From contig NZ_MHZG01000002.1 of NCBI RefSeq assembly GCF_001830325.1, positions 124,001 to 188,000 of the forward strand: 64,000 nt of DNA, in the 5' to 3' direction. This document shows positions 1 to 9,012 of this stretch, piece by piece. This DNA is from Polynucleobacter sp. GWA2_45_21. GTDB taxonomy: Bacteria; Pseudomonadota; Gammaproteobacteria; Burkholderiales; Burkholderiaceae. The translations under genes and the position numbers were made by a program. A model generated the notes under the pieces. The model was not told where the DNA came from. It saw only the letters and a program-made list of their open reading frames with translations, and searched no databases. Within the stretch, counting starts at the first letter, position 1, and each line of letters starts with the position of its first letter.

Positions 1-1
1 A

Positions 2-373
2 GCGGGCTCAACACCAGGTACAAGCGTTAATCCAATTGCTGCTGATATCGCAGAGGAGCTGGGTATGGACCGCACACTCCTAAAGTCAAAAAGCTGGGAT
101 GTATTTGGTGGTCCTAATGCCCCCCAAATGGATTTCATTATTACAGTATGTGATAACGCTGCTGGTGAGGTTTGCCCATTTTGGCCTGGTAAACCAGCTA
201 CTGCGCATTGGGGATTTCCTGACCCATCGCAAGTGCAGGGTACTGATTTAGAAAAGAGAGCAGCATTTCATGAGGTCAAGAATGGTCTTAAGAAACGCTT
301 AGATATCTTGGCTGCAATGCCATTGGAAAAACTCGACTCGATGAGCCTTAAAGAAATTCATACTAAAGCATGA
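2..373 (+). CDS. arsC: Arsenate reductase ArsC, C-terminal part
   Basis: The frame is open from the window edge, so the N-terminus lies outside. The visible part carries the SAGS-like AGSTPGT segment, SKSWDVFGG, and the [17 protein letters not shown] and TAHWGFPDP signatures of low-molecular-weight-phosphatase-like ArsC, which reduces arsenate to arsenite in the cytoplasm. The cysteines of TVCDN and EVCPFWPG fit the redox relay of this family. An internal ATG at 65 is not the real start, because the family homology continues upstream of it. The stop overlaps the acr3 start by four bases, so the two are translationally coupled. Arsenite produced here would be exported by Acr3. Confidence 0.93.
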   Translation, partial: AGSTPGTSVNPIAADIAEELGMDRTLLKSKSWDVFGGPNAPQMDFIITVCDNAAGEVCPFWPGKPATAHWGFPDPSQVQGTDLEKRAAFHEVKNGLKKRLDILAAMPLEKLDSMSLKEIHTKA

Positions 374-1422
374 GCTCGATCACCAAAAAACTCTCTTTTC
401 TGGACCGCTATTTAACGGTCTGGATCTTTGTAGCAATGGCAGTTGGCATTGCCTTAGGCCACTTTATTCCGGGTATTGAAGGGTTTATTAATTCCTTCCA
501 GGTCGGCACAACGAATCTTCCAATTGCTATTGGCTTGATCTTGATGATGTACCCACCGTTTGCTAAGGTGCGCTATGAAGACTTGCCTGACGTATTTAAA
601 GATAAGCGCATCTTCGGTATATCCATTTTGATGAACTGGATTATTGCACCGACTTTAATGTTCTTTTTGGCGATTACTTTTGTTCCCGACCAACCAGAAT
701 ACATGGCTGGCCTGATATTGATTGGTATTGCACCATGTGTTGCGATGGTCATTATTTGGAATGATTTAGCCAAGGGCTCTACTGAATACGCTGCTGGCCT
801 AGTAGCATTTAATGCTATTTTTCAAGTACTGTTCTTTAGTGTCTATGCCTATTTCTTTTTGACTGTATTGCCGCCTTACTTTGGCTTGGCGGGCTCCAGC
901 GTCAGCGTCGGTATGGGGCAGATTGCAGAGAGTGTATTTATCTACTTAGGCATTCCCTGTATTGCCGGAATATTGACTAGGGTAGTCATGCTCAGGTTCG
1001 TGACTAAAGAGCATTACCACGAGCATTTTGTACCTCGTATTGGCAAGATCACTCTAATTGCTTTGCTATTCACCATCATCGTGATGTTTAGCCTCAAAGG
1101 GGGCGTCATCTTAACGCTGCCAATGGATGTCGTGACTATTGCTGTGCCACTGTTGGTTTTCTTTCTCATCATGTTCTTACTGACTTTCTTGGTGACTGGC
1201 AAGATGGGAATCGATTACAAACGATGCTGTACGCTTTCCTTTACCGCTTCCAGTAATAACTTTGAGCTGGCTATTGCCGTTGCAATTGCGGTATTTGGAA
1301 TTAATTCTGGTGCAGCCTTTGCGGCAGTCATAGGCCCATTAGTAGAAGTGCCCATCATGATTGGCTTAGTCACTGTAGCCTTATGGTTTAAGGAAAAGTA
1401 TTTTCAAAAGGATGTATCTTAA
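370..1422 (+). CDS. acr3: ACR3-family arsenite efflux permease
   Basis: A 350-residue polytopic membrane protein with about ten hydrophobic segments, the usual size for bacterial Acr3. It contains the family-typical [18 protein letters not shown] segment, whose cysteine is conserved in Acr3 permeases, and a later [22 protein letters not shown] segment. It would extrude arsenite using the proton motive force. It overlaps arsC by four bases and arsH follows directly, so the three form an arsenic operon. Any regulator (ArsR) would be upstream of the window. Confidence 0.95.
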   Translation: MSSITKKLSFLDRYLTVWIFVAMAVGIALGHFIPGIEGFINSFQVGTTNLPIAIGLILMMYPPFAKVRYEDLPDVFKDKRIFGISILMNWIIAPTLMFFLAITFVPDQPEYMAGLILIGIAPCVAMVIIWNDLAKGSTEYAAGLVAFNAIFQVLFFSVYAYFFLTVLPPYFGLAGSSVSVGMGQIAESVFIYLGIPCIAGILTRVVMLRFVTKEHYHEHFVPRIGKITLIALLFTIIVMFSLKGGVILTLPMDVVTIAVPLLVFFLIMFLLTFLVTGKMGIDYKRCCTLSFTASSNNFELAIAVAIAVFGINSGAAFAAVIGPLVEVPIMIGLVTVALWFKEKYFQKDVS

Positions 1423-2142
1423 GTGTTTGAGTCTCCACTTCAATTGCCTGCCTTAGTAGAGGATCTGTTTCAGATCCCTGAATTAGAAAAATTGAGCATC
1501 CAGGCTGGCGATCATGCGCCTCGGTTTCTGATGCTATATGGTTCACTGCGTGAGCGATCCTATAGCAGGCTCCTTACTTTCGAGGCGGCGAGGCTATTAA
1601 CCGCTATGGGTGGCGAAGTCAAAATTTTTGACCCTACTGGCCTACCTCTAGTTGATGGCGCACCCGATACCCATCCAAAGGTTCAAGAGTTGCGTCAATT
1701 AGCCTTGTGGGCAGAGGGGATGGTTTGGACCTCACCGGAACGACATGGTGCCATGACCGGCTTGCTAAAAACACAGATTGATTGGATTCCGTTATCTGAG
1801 GGTGCTGTTAGACCAACTCAAGGCAAGACCTTGGCTGTAATGCAGGTTTGTGGGGGATCTCAATCCTTTAATGCGGTGAATCAAATGCGCATCTTGGGTC
1901 GATGGATGAGGATGATTACTATCCCCAATCAATCCTCGGTTGCCAAGGCTTTTACAGAATTTGAGGAAGATGGGCGTATGAAGCCATCCTCCTTTTATGA
2001 TCGCGTTGTCGATGTCATGGAAGAGCTCTATAAGTTCACATTACTGACTCGTGGAGTAAGCGAATACTTGACGGATCGCTACAGCGAGAGAAAAGAGTCT
2101 GCCCAGGAGCTATCTAAGAGGGTAAATCAAAGGGCAATTTAA
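1423..2142 (+). CDS. arsH: ArsH, NADPH-dependent FMN reductase-like organoarsenical oxidase
   Basis: 239 residues with a flavodoxin-like fold signature: [20 protein letters not shown] near residue 37 is the FMN-binding loop of ArsH, and [20 protein letters not shown] follows near residue 102. ArsH proteins reduce FMN with NADPH and oxidise trivalent methylated or aromatic arsenicals. The start is GTG, immediately after the acr3 stop, and no better start is visible. It is the last gene of the arsC-acr3-arsH operon. Its presence suggests handling of organoarsenicals, although no arsM is seen here. Confidence 0.93.
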   Translation: MFESPLQLPALVEDLFQIPELEKLSIQAGDHAPRFLMLYGSLRERSYSRLLTFEAARLLTAMGGEVKIFDPTGLPLVDGAPDTHPKVQELRQLALWAEGMVWTSPERHGAMTGLLKTQIDWIPLSEGAVRPTQGKTLAVMQVCGGSQSFNAVNQMRILGRWMRMITIPNQSSVAKAFTEFEEDGRMKPSSFYDRVVDVMEELYKFTLLTRGVSEYLTDRYSERKESAQELSKRVNQRAI

Positions 2143-2242
2143 CCCCTGAAGATTTGCTATCAACTCTAACTTCAATGCCGGGTTTATTTGTGAGGTCAAT
2201 ATACCCTCACTGTTGGATGGCCCTTGCGCAACATGGTTGTTT

Positions 2243-2266
2243 GATGCTAACATATTTGTTAGCATC
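2243..2266. promoter_or_regulatory. Palindromic operator of HigBA-like module
   Basis: GATGCTAACA and TGTTAGCATC form perfect 10-base arms around a TATT centre, ending five bases before the toxin ATG at 2272. Toxin-antitoxin operons are normally autorepressed by the antitoxin, so this is the likely HigA operator. No Shine-Dalgarno sequence separates it from the start codon. Confidence 0.75.
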
Positions 2267-2271
2267 ATTGA

Positions 2272-2595
2272 ATGACTCATACCATTCGCTATTACAGCCC
2301 CGATGTATTGGAGCAAATTTTTGATTTACCTATTTCTTTGCAGGCGCGCTACATTGCTTTGACACAGCGCATGATTGAATATGGGCCGCATTTAGGTTTG
2401 CCGCATACCGATTCGTTTGGCGGCGGTTTATTTGAGCTTAGGCTAAAGGGTGTTGAGGGCATTGCAAGAGTTTTCTTTTGTACCGTGGTGGAGCGAGAGA
2501 TTGTGATGTTGCATAGCTTTGTTAAGAAATCTCAGAAAACTCCCGATAAAGAACTAAGGCTAGCCAAGTTGAGAATGAGGGAAGTGAAATTATGA
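2272..2595 (+). CDS. higB: RelE/HigB-family (Gp49-like) toxin
   Basis: A 107-residue basic protein with the Gp49/HigB pattern: LPHTDSFGGGLFELRLKGVEGIARVFFC followed by the VMLHSFVKKSQKTPDKELRLAKLRM tail, typical of toxin mRNA interferases of the RelE/ParE fold. It precedes its antitoxin with a four-base overlap, the toxin-first order of HigBA. It presumably cleaves mRNA at the ribosome when free. All motifs look intact. The module sits between the ars operon and a small membrane protein. Confidence 0.88.
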   Translation: MTHTIRYYSPDVLEQIFDLPISLQARYIALTQRMIEYGPHLGLPHTDSFGGGLFELRLKGVEGIARVFFCTVVEREIVMLHSFVKKSQKTPDKELRLAKLRMREVKL

Positions 2596-2891
2596 AGACA
2601 AAGACATTGACCCACAAACAAGCAGTTGGCAAGATGTTAAAAAACCCAGCAGTCAAGGCTGAGGTTGAGCGCTTAAATAAAGAGGAGTTTGCGATTCTTG
2701 ATGAAATACTGCAGGCTCGTAAAGCCGCAGGTTTATCTCAGGCTGAAGTGGCTCGCAGAATGGGTACACAAGCTCCTGCAATAGCCAGACTCGAAAGCTC
2801 TTTGGCAACTGGAAAGCACTCCCCAAGTTTAAGTACACTGCGAAAGTATGCTGCTGCCTTGGGTAAGAGGGTCGAATTACACCTAGTCTGA
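2592..2891 (+). CDS. higA: XRE-family antitoxin, HigA-like
   Basis: 99 residues with a helix-turn-helix in the C-terminal two thirds: RKAAGLSQAEVARRMGTQAPAIARLES is a Cro/CI-type HTH. It overlaps the toxin stop by four bases, giving coupled translation. It would neutralise the toxin and repress the operon through the palindrome at 2243-2266. The N-terminal 45 residues, including KNPAVKAEVERLNKEEF, probably contact the toxin. Confidence 0.9.
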   Translation: MKTKTLTHKQAVGKMLKNPAVKAEVERLNKEEFAILDEILQARKAAGLSQAEVARRMGTQAPAIARLESSLATGKHSPSLSTLRKYAAALGKRVELHLV

Positions 2892-2918
2892 TGCCAATTA
2901 ATTTTAGGTTATTGTTTG

Positions 2919-3155
2919 TTATGTCCTAAATGGCCTAACCAGATTCTCTAAGGCAAAAGCATCATTAGTTTGCCGAAGTTCATCAATCGATGTACGCAGT
3001 TTCTTGAGCTCTTTGCATGACAACTTACGCAATTTTTTGCGATCCATCCCATAGGTATCTACTAGATAGCGGACCCTGGATAGGCAGATCTGTAGGCGGA
3101 TGAGCCAAACCAGGGCAAATAAGCCTGGTGCAAATAATAGAAGCAAAATACTCAT
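2919..3155 (-). CDS. Small membrane-anchored protein of unknown function
   Basis: 78 residues. The first 22 or so are hydrophobic (ILLLLFAPGLFALVWLI), followed by a strongly basic helix with KKLRKLSCKELKKLR, so this would be an inner-membrane protein with a cytoplasmic charged tail. I do not recognise a family. No good Shine-Dalgarno sequence precedes the ATG, and the gene begins just after the uspA terminator on the same strand. It could be a genuine small gene or a chance frame; composition favours a gene. Confidence 0.5.
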   Translation of the reverse strand: MSILLLLFAPGLFALVWLIRLQICLSRVRYLVDTYGMDRKKLRKLSCKELKKLRTSIDELRQTNDAFALENLVRPFRT

Positions 3156-3167
3156 TTACAAATCCAT

Positions 3168-3192
3168 AAAAAAGGCCGTCACATAGACGGCC
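3168..3192 (-). terminator. Rho-independent terminator of uspA
   Basis: On the minus strand GGCCGTC and GACGGCC pair around a five-base loop, followed by a run of six T. It lies 34 bases after the uspA stop. Confidence 0.88.
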
Positions 3193-3225
3193 TATTGAAG
3201 TTAATCTGTTGATTAACCCTTGCGC

Positions 3226-3651
3226 TTATTTAATTAATAAAACTGGTTGCTTAGCGTTGTTGCTAACCTTTTGAGCTACTGAACCCATGATTGCATCTAC
3301 GATACCGCTGCGACCCTTTGATCCCATCACAATGAGGTCAAATTTTTCTTTATTGGCCAAAGCAATGATTTCGCTGGCAATGTGACCGCGCTTAATCACC
3401 ATGCTGTGCTTTACACCAGCAGTATCAAGAGTCTTTTGAGCTCCTTTGAGGTCTTTCTCGCTGACTTCACGAAGGTAATCATCGATTACGCTATTAGCGA
3501 CAAATTGCTTTACATGGCCAAGTCCAATATCGTCATGAACGCTGATCAATGTGACTGCGCATTTGCTGCGCAAATCTTTAGACAACTTCGCAACGTACTT
3601 AGCCGCATTGAGCGAAGATTTGGAGCCGTCAACTGGTAATAAAATTTTCAT
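3226..3651 (-). CDS. uspA: Universal stress protein, UspA family
   Basis: 141 residues, one complete Usp domain. It begins MKILLPVDGSKSS and ends with the ATP-binding pattern GSKGRSGIVDAIMGSVAQKV (G-x2-G-x9-G-S) and PVLLIK. These cytoplasmic proteins bind ATP and respond to starvation or stress; the exact role here cannot be inferred. It is monocistronic, with a terminator just downstream and a roughly 120-base gap upstream that presumably holds its promoter. Confidence 0.93.
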   Translation of the reverse strand: MKILLPVDGSKSSLNAAKYVAKLSKDLRSKCAVTLISVHDDIGLGHVKQFVANSVIDDYLREVSEKDLKGAQKTLDTAGVKHSMVIKRGHIASEIIALANKEKFDLIVMGSKGRSGIVDAIMGSVAQKVSNNAKQPVLLIK

Positions 3652-3770
3652 TTGTCCCTCTATTTTTGTAGTGAATAAACTGCAACTGCATATGACTAAT
3701 TTACTATGAAAATCACCATAAATCTACGAAAAAATCCCATATTCACTAGGGCTGTTGTCTGGAGCTTGAT

Positions 3771-4544
3771 TTACTTTAGGAACGCATCGTAGAAGGTTTT
3801 GATAATCAGTATGGTGACCAGAATAAAGAAGCCTTTACGGATAAAGGTATTGCCATGTTTGATGGCAATTTTAGTACCAATTTGGCCGCCTACGAGATTG
3901 GCGCTAGCCATCAACAAACCAAGCTGCCAGTCAAAAAAACCGAGATAGAAAAAGACGCAGAGTGCCCCTAAATTGGAGGCAATATTGAGGTACTTCGCAG
4001 GCGCTGCAGATCGTAAAAAATCAAATCCCAATACTCGGGTGTAGAAGAGTTTATAAAACGCACCAGCTCCAGGCCCCAGAAAGCCATCATAAAAACCAAT
4101 GATGCCTGCACCGGTAGAGGCGATTGCTTTTTGTTTGTGATGCTCATGCTTAGGTGCATGCACTAGACCAGCACTGGATTTGATATTAAAGATCAGCAGT
4201 GCAAGCAATAAAAAAGGTAGAGCGCCTCTGAGCCATTCGGTTGGTAATTGAGTGACGAGGTAAGCGCCTGCAACTGAGGCAAAAAATGCAAATGATGAAG
4301 AAACAATGACTAGGCCCCAAGGGCTTTTATTGGCCCGACTGTACTGAATAGCTGAACCAATAGTCCCGACAATCGAACCAAACTTATTAACTGATAGCAG
4401 GGTGGCTGGCGGAAAGCCCGGTAAAGCAGCAAAAAGGGCTGGCACCTGAATCATTCCTCCGCCACCAATAATGGAGTCGACCAAGCCTGCAAATAAAGCA
4501 CACGCTAGCAATAAGCCAAGGTCAAATGCGGAGAGTTCAAGCAT
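3771..4544 (-). CDS. TSUP-family (TauE/SafE) membrane permease
   Basis: 257 residues with about eight hydrophobic segments and the family hallmarks GLVDSIIGGGGMIQVPAL near the N-terminus and GFYDGFLGPGAGAFYKLFYTRVLGFDFLRSAAPAKYLN in the middle, the second half-repeat. TSUP proteins of this YfcA-like branch move sulfite, sulfonates or other organic anions; the substrate cannot be read from sequence. It stands alone, between uspA and an RluA-family gene, without pathway neighbours. Confidence 0.88.
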   Translation of the reverse strand: MLELSAFDLGLLLACALFAGLVDSIIGGGGMIQVPALFAALPGFPPATLLSVNKFGSIVGTIGSAIQYSRANKSPWGLVIVSSSFAFFASVAGAYLVTQLPTEWLRGALPFLLLALLIFNIKSSAGLVHAPKHEHHKQKAIASTGAGIIGFYDGFLGPGAGAFYKLFYTRVLGFDFLRSAAPAKYLNIASNLGALCVFFYLGFFDWQLGLLMASANLVGGQIGTKIAIKHGNTFIRKGFFILVTILIIKTFYDAFLK

Positions 4545-4641
4545 GTTGTCTATTATTTTCTAGTTCTTATGGGTGTTGCTGGCTCATTTTAGAGGGGTTT
4601 CTGGATAGTCGTATTGAGATTCTTTTATTCCTCTGGGTGAA

Positions 4642-5553
4642 GTGGATAATCTAGTCCAAATGAAAGTCAATTCTGAAGGAGTCTCCTCATCCAAGGTGTA
4701 TTTGCCTGCCGGACAGGATTACGCCTGTCTGTTGGATTTCTTTATTGCCAATTTCCCGCATATTGATAGAGGTGAGTGGGAAGCTCGTTTTGAGGAAGGC
4801 CTGGTGTTTAACCAAGAGGGTGAGGCGCTTGCTGCGGGCGATGCCTATCTTCCTAATACACATTTACTGTATTTCAGGCGCTTAGCTCGAGAGCCAGAAA
4901 TTCCTTTTGAGGAAGCCATTCTTTTTCAGGACGAACATATTCTGGTTGCAGATAAACCCCATTTTTTACCGGTAACACCAAGCGGTCTTTATTTGCATCA
5001 AACTTTGCTTAATCGTCTGAAGAAAAAAACTGGGATTCAGGACTTGAGTCCGATTCATCGGATTGATCGCGATACGGCGGGCCTAGTCATTTTTTCAGTG
5101 AATCGGCAAGAGCGGGCCCAATACCAAAATTTATTTAGAGATCGCGCAGTCAAGAAGGTCTATGAAGCAATCGCAACCTATTCAGAAGATCTGATTAAGC
5201 AATTACCAATGACTTATCAAAGTAGATTGGAGGAGTCTGAACACTTTCTGCAGATGGAGGAAGTGGAGGGCGAACCCAATACTGATACCTTGATAGAATT
5301 ACTTGAGGTAAATAATCCTTGGGCCAGATATCGTTTGACTCCTGGTAGCGGCAAGAAGCATCAACTGCGTTGTCATCTCAATAGCCTAGGCATCCCTATT
5401 CAGCATGACCAGATCTACCCTGTGCTTACCCCTTACCAAGAGTATGATTTGGACTTTTCCAAACCCCTCCAACTTTTAGCAAAAGAGATTTATTTCAGCG
5501 ACCCGGTAACGGGGCAAGAGAGATCTTTTGTGACCCAGAGAGTATTAGCTTGA
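4642..5553 (+). CDS. RluA-family pseudouridine synthase
   Basis: 303 residues. A short N-terminal region is followed by the catalytic PseudoU_synth_2 domain with HRIDRDTAGLVIFS, in which the aspartate is the nucleophile, and later GSGKKHQLRCHLNSLGIPI. It isomerises uridine in rRNA or tRNA; the target within the RluA/RluC/RluD group is not clear. The start is GTG at 4642 or ATG at 4660; neither has a strong ribosome site. The downstream dusA begins eight bases after the stop, so a two-gene RNA-modification operon is likely. Confidence 0.88.
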   Translation: MDNLVQMKVNSEGVSSSKVYLPAGQDYACLLDFFIANFPHIDRGEWEARFEEGLVFNQEGEALAAGDAYLPNTHLLYFRRLAREPEIPFEEAILFQDEHILVADKPHFLPVTPSGLYLHQTLLNRLKKKTGIQDLSPIHRIDRDTAGLVIFSVNRQERAQYQNLFRDRAVKKVYEAIATYSEDLIKQLPMTYQSRLEESEHFLQMEEVEGEPNTDTLIELLEVNNPWARYRLTPGSGKKHQLRCHLNSLGIPIQHDQIYPVLTPYQEYDLDFSKPLQLLAKEIYFSDPVTGQERSFVTQRVLA

Positions 5554-5560
5554 TATTGGT

Positions 5561-6643
5561 ATGACTGTAAAAACACCCAAACGCTTAGCGGTTGCCCCGA
5601 TGATGGAGTGGACGGATCGTCACTGCCGTTCTTTCCATCGTACGCTCACCAAAGAAGCGGTTCTCTATGCCGAGATGGTGACTACCGGCGCTCTTATTCA
5701 TGGGGATGTGCCACGTCATTTAGATTATTCGCAAGATCAGCATCCTGTTGTTCTTCAATTGGGCGGCTCTGAACCCTCTGATTTGGCTAAAGCTGCAGAG
5801 TTAGCACAGCAGTGGGGCTACAACGAAATTGATCTTAATTGCGGTTGCCCTTCAGAGCGCGTACAACGTGGCGCCTTCGGTGCTTGCCTCATGGCAGAGC
5901 CACAACTCGTTGCCGATTGTGTGAAAGCAATGAAGGCTGCTGTTGATACTCCCATCACGGTGAAGCATCGTCTTGGTTTAGATTCCATGGATGCTGCTAA
6001 CTCTGAAGTGGACTATCAATTTGCATTGAACTTTATTCTTGCTGTAGCTGATGCAGGCGCAAGTCAGGTAACCATCCATGCACGCAATGCGGTGCTGAAG
6101 GGTTTATCTCCCAAAGAGAATCGCAGCAAACCACCATTACGTTATGAAGTGGCTGCAAAGCTTCGCTTGGATGCCCAAAAGCAATTTCCTAATCTCAAAG
6201 TCTTGCTTAACGGTGGCCTGGAAACCAATGATCAAATCGCCGGTCATTGGGATGACTTTGATGGCTTTATGGTTGGAAGGGCGGCCTATCATTTCCCGGC
6301 ATTGCTGTTGGGTTGGGATGACATGATTCATACCAATGGCGATGCGGCTGGCTATCTCTTTAGTGAAACTGAATGGCATCGCATTCAGATTGCATTGGTT
6401 AAGCAAGTGCAGGCTTGGTTTGATGAGTGCCAAGCCAAAGGAAAGCCTTTTTATATTGGCGCATTCACCCGCCATATTTTGGGGCTAGCTCATGGCAGGG
6501 CAGGTTCCCGCTACTGGCGTCAGCGCCTTTCTGATCACCATGCCCTGGCTAAAGTTCAAAGCAAGGCTGCTATTTTGGATTTCTTTATCGATGCGAGCTT
6601 ATGCCTTGGGGATTGGGCTGCCTTTGAGTTTGAAGGTGCCTAA
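5561..6643 (+). CDS. dusA: tRNA-dihydrouridine(20/20a) synthase DusA
   Basis: 360 residues, FMN-dependent. It begins with VAPMMEWTDRHCRSFHR and AEMVTTGALIHGD, has NCGCPSERVQRGAFGACLM where the second cysteine is the catalytic acid, and ITVKHRLGLD for substrate and FMN contacts. DusA reduces U20/U20a in the tRNA D-loop with NADPH. It lies eight bases behind a pseudouridine synthase and just before tRNA-His, which has its own promoter. Confidence 0.94.
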   Translation: MTVKTPKRLAVAPMMEWTDRHCRSFHRTLTKEAVLYAEMVTTGALIHGDVPRHLDYSQDQHPVVLQLGGSEPSDLAKAAELAQQWGYNEIDLNCGCPSERVQRGAFGACLMAEPQLVADCVKAMKAAVDTPITVKHRLGLDSMDAANSEVDYQFALNFILAVADAGASQVTIHARNAVLKGLSPKENRSKPPLRYEVAAKLRLDAQKQFPNLKVLLNGGLETNDQIAGHWDDFDGFMVGRAAYHFPALLLGWDDMIHTNGDAAGYLFSETEWHRIQIALVKQVQAWFDECQAKGKPFYIGAFTRHILGLAHGRAGSRYWRQRLSDHHALAKVQSKAAILDFFIDASLCLGDWAAFEFEGA

Positions 6644-6663
6644 ATCAGTAATCTAGGCCATTT

Positions 6664-6693
6664 TTGACAGGGTTTTGGCTCAAAAGCTATAAT
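6664..6693 (+). promoter_or_regulatory. Consensus sigma-70 promoter of tRNA-His
   Basis: TTGACA at 6664-6669 and TATAAT at 6688-6693, separated by 18 bases; both hexamers match consensus exactly. Transcription would begin about seven bases before the tRNA. Confidence 0.85.
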
Positions 6694-6706
6694 CTAAGTC
6701 TTCAGT

Positions 6707-6783
6707 GGCGGACGTAGCTCAGTTGGTAGAGTCCCAGATTGTGATTCTGGTTGTCGCGGGTTCGAGCCCCGTCGTTCGCCCCA
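6707..6783 (+). tRNA. tRNA-His (anticodon GTG)
   Basis: A cloverleaf can be drawn by hand. The acceptor stem GCGGACG (preceded by the extra G-1 of tRNA-His at 6707) pairs with CGTTCGC, and C73 opposes G-1. The anticodon loop reads TTGTGAT with stem CCAGA/TCTGG, and the T arm is GCGGG/CCCGT around TTCGAGC. CCA is encoded at 6781-6783. Confidence 0.96.
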
Positions 6784-6802
6784 CCGAATATTGCATTATC
6801 CT

Positions 6803-6832
6803 AAGGCTCCCTTCGTGGAGCCTTTTATTTTT
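6803..6832 (+). terminator. Rho-independent terminator of tRNA-His
   Basis: AAGGCTCC and GGAGCCTT form an eight-base stem around CTTCGT, followed by TTATTTTT. It ends 12 bases before the next start codon at 6845. Confidence 0.9.
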
Positions 6833-6844
6833 GAGATCATTCTG

Positions 6845-7615
6845 ATGAAAAAATTCGATATTCTCCCAATTCTGTTTGGCTTAGTACTATCGGTTATTGC
6901 TGCGTACTTTATGTTGCGATCTACGCCCGCTAATAGCGCACCTGCATCGACTATTCCTGTGCTTAAAGTGGGCACTGTATCTTGGGATCAAACTGAGATG
7001 ACTATTGCCGATGTCAAAACTTTTGCTGATGCCACTGGTTTTGTAAGTCAAGCCGAGAAGAATGGTGGTGGACTTTCATATGAATATGGCTTCGTCAAAA
7101 AACCTGGCTGGACTTGGAAAACCCCTTATGGCGTTACTCCCAAATCCAGCGAGCCTGCAGTACATCTCAATCAATCTGAAGCTGCTTCTGTTTGTCGCTT
7201 CTATGGGAAGCGTTTACCAACGGATGCGGAATGGACCTCTGCAGCATTTGTGGAGCAAAGAGAAGTCCCTCCAGCTGGCTACACCAAAGGTCAACGATAT
7301 CCCTTTCCAGGTGGAGCAACTCCGGTTGTCTCCCATTGCTTGAATGGTTGTGGTGATTACAAGGGCGTAGCACCAGCGGGTGCGTTAAATCGCGGCACTG
7401 GTCATGTACCTGCTGGCACCACTAAGCCTGGAGTCAATGGCTTATTGGATATGGGTGGCAATGTTTGGGAGTGGACTGCAACTGAGCGTCATGGTGGTTT
7501 CATTACCCGAGGTGCTTCGTGGTGGTATGGCCCAGAGAGACAAAAAGAGTCTGATGTGGAGTCCAAGCCAGCAGATATCGGTGTGGTGTATATCGGCTTT
7601 CGCTGCGTTAGTTGA
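6845..7615 (+). CDS. Membrane-anchored SUMF1/FGE-sulfatase-domain protein
   Basis: 256 residues from ATG 6845; a longer frame reaching back to 6791 runs through the tRNA terminator and is not used. Residues 7-24 form an anchor (ILFGLVLSVIAAYFML), then a C-type-lectin-like SUMF1 fold with SEAASVCRFYGKRLPTDAEW, LLDMGGNVWEWTAT and VYIGFRCVS. Real formylglycine-generating enzymes carry two active-site cysteines near the C-terminal GGSxxC segment; here that place reads GASWWYGPERQ, so it is probably not a sulfatase activator. Some relatives are nonheme iron enzymes and others structural. The function is unknown and it is likely periplasmic. Confidence 0.82.
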   Translation: MKKFDILPILFGLVLSVIAAYFMLRSTPANSAPASTIPVLKVGTVSWDQTEMTIADVKTFADATGFVSQAEKNGGGLSYEYGFVKKPGWTWKTPYGVTPKSSEPAVHLNQSEAASVCRFYGKRLPTDAEWTSAAFVEQREVPPAGYTKGQRYPFPGGATPVVSHCLNGCGDYKGVAPAGALNRGTGHVPAGTTKPGVNGLLDMGGNVWEWTATERHGGFITRGASWWYGPERQKESDVESKPADIGVVYIGFRCVS

Positions 7616-7634
7616 TCCCATGAAACAATAGGGG

Positions 7635-8960
7635 ATGACCAATCCCGTAGTAGACCCATCTGCCATTGAAATTACTCCTGAATACCAGGAGGTAATCGAC
7701 GCTATCGAGCGTCACGACCCTTATATTTTTGTGAGTGGTAAAGCGGGTACCGGCAAGACCACCTTAATTGGCTATCTGCGTGAGAACATCCCAGGTAATG
7801 TCGTGGTGGTGGCACCAACCGGTGTAGCTGCATTACAAGTGAAGGGTGTCACGATTCACTCCTTCTTTCGCTTGCCGCCACGCTTGATCTTTCCAGAGGA
7901 GGATATCAAGCCTTTAAAAGATAAGCGTCTCTATAAAGATATCCGTCTGCTCATCATTGATGAGATCTCCATGGTGAGAGCAGACGTGATTGATGCAATG
8001 GATTTGTTTCTGCGTGCCAATGGCCCCCATAAGAGCCAACCCTTTGGCGGAATTCAAGTGATGTTTGTGGGGGACTTATTTCAATTGCCTCCAGTAGTAT
8101 CCCAGGCGGACATGCTGGTGCTAGCTGAGCGAGGCTATGAAGGTCCTTACTTCTTCTGTGCGATGGCCTTGCATCGTAAGGATGTGACGATGGTAGAGTT
8201 GTCTAAGATCTTCCGTCAGAAGGATGCTCACTTTGCAGGACTTCTCAATCAGATCCGGATTAATCAAGATATTGGTGAGGCGCTCAATATTCTGAATGAG
8301 CAGTGTTTTGAAAATGCACCAGAAGTAGATGATCAAACAATTACGCTGACTACAACCAATGCGCGTGCTGATCAAATTAATAATGCAGGCCTGCGTGCAT
8401 TAACAACCGATGCCAAGGTCTATACCGGCAATAGCACCGGTAAGTTCAATGTAGATGATCGTAATTTGCCATCGCCAAATCACCTCACGCTAAAAGTGGG
8501 TGCCAAGGTCATGTTTACCGCGACTGATAGCAACTTTCCTAAGCGTTGGGTCAACGGCACAATTGGAGTAGTGCGTGAATTGTTACCCAATAGCGTGAAA
8601 GTCATGGTGCAGAACGGCCCTTACTCCAATACGGTTGAAGTAAAAGGGCATCAGTGGGAATCTTATCGCTATGACCATGACATGATGTCCGGAAAGATTT
8701 CACCAAACATTATTGGCACCTTTGTGCAGATCCCATTAATGCTAGCTTGGGCTGTCACCATTCATAAGAGCCAGGGCAAGACCCTCGATAAGATCAAAGT
8801 AGATCTCTCATCGGGAGCATTTGCATCTGGGCAGGTCTATGTAGCCCTGAGTCGCTGCACCTCAATTGAAGGGATCACCCTAGAGCGACCCATACAGCCC
8901 AAAGATGTGAGCTGCGACCAAGAGGTGAAGCGTTTCTATCTCAACTGTTTGCCTGGTTAA
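7635..8960 (+). CDS. Pif1/RecD-like superfamily 1B DNA helicase
   Basis: 441 residues. Walker A GKAGTGKTTL near residue 35, VVVVAPTGVAALQVKGVTIHSFFRL (motif Ia region), Walker B LLIIDEISMVRADVIDAMD, then FVGDLFQLPPV (motif III), and the C-terminal AWAVTIHKSQGKTLDKIKVDL and VALSRCTS (motifs V-VI). These match Pif1-type 5'-to-3' helicases found widely in proteobacteria. It probably unwinds DNA during repair or replication. It starts 19 bases after the SUMF1-like gene. Confidence 0.9.
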   Translation: MTNPVVDPSAIEITPEYQEVIDAIERHDPYIFVSGKAGTGKTTLIGYLRENIPGNVVVVAPTGVAALQVKGVTIHSFFRLPPRLIFPEEDIKPLKDKRLYKDIRLLIIDEISMVRADVIDAMDLFLRANGPHKSQPFGGIQVMFVGDLFQLPPVVSQADMLVLAERGYEGPYFFCAMALHRKDVTMVELSKIFRQKDAHFAGLLNQIRINQDIGEALNILNEQCFENAPEVDDQTITLTTTNARADQINNAGLRALTTDAKVYTGNSTGKFNVDDRNLPSPNHLTLKVGAKVMFTATDSNFPKRWVNGTIGVVRELLPNSVKVMVQNGPYSNTVEVKGHQWESYRYDHDMMSGKISPNIIGTFVQIPLMLAWAVTIHKSQGKTLDKIKVDLSSGAFASGQVYVALSRCTSIEGITLERPIQPKDVSCDQEVKRFYLNCLPG

Positions 8961-8973
8961 TCTGTATCAAGCC

Positions 8974-9000
8974 TTGACTTTGCAATAAAATAGTTATAAC
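8974..9000 (+). promoter_or_regulatory. Promoter and operator of mazEF locus 1
   Basis: TTGACT at 8974-8979 and TATAAC at 8995-9000, spaced 15 bases. The -10 lies inside the palindrome GTTATAAC (8993-9000), a plausible MazE binding site. The predicted transcript would start only about six bases before the ATG at 9013, leaving no room for a ribosome site. Confidence 0.6.
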
Positions 9001-9012
9001 ATTGTTATTACT

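Noticed and set aside
6791..6844. N-terminal extension of the SUMF1-like protein
   Set aside because: The extension runs through the tRNA-His terminator; ATG 6845 directly before the hydrophobic anchor is a better start.
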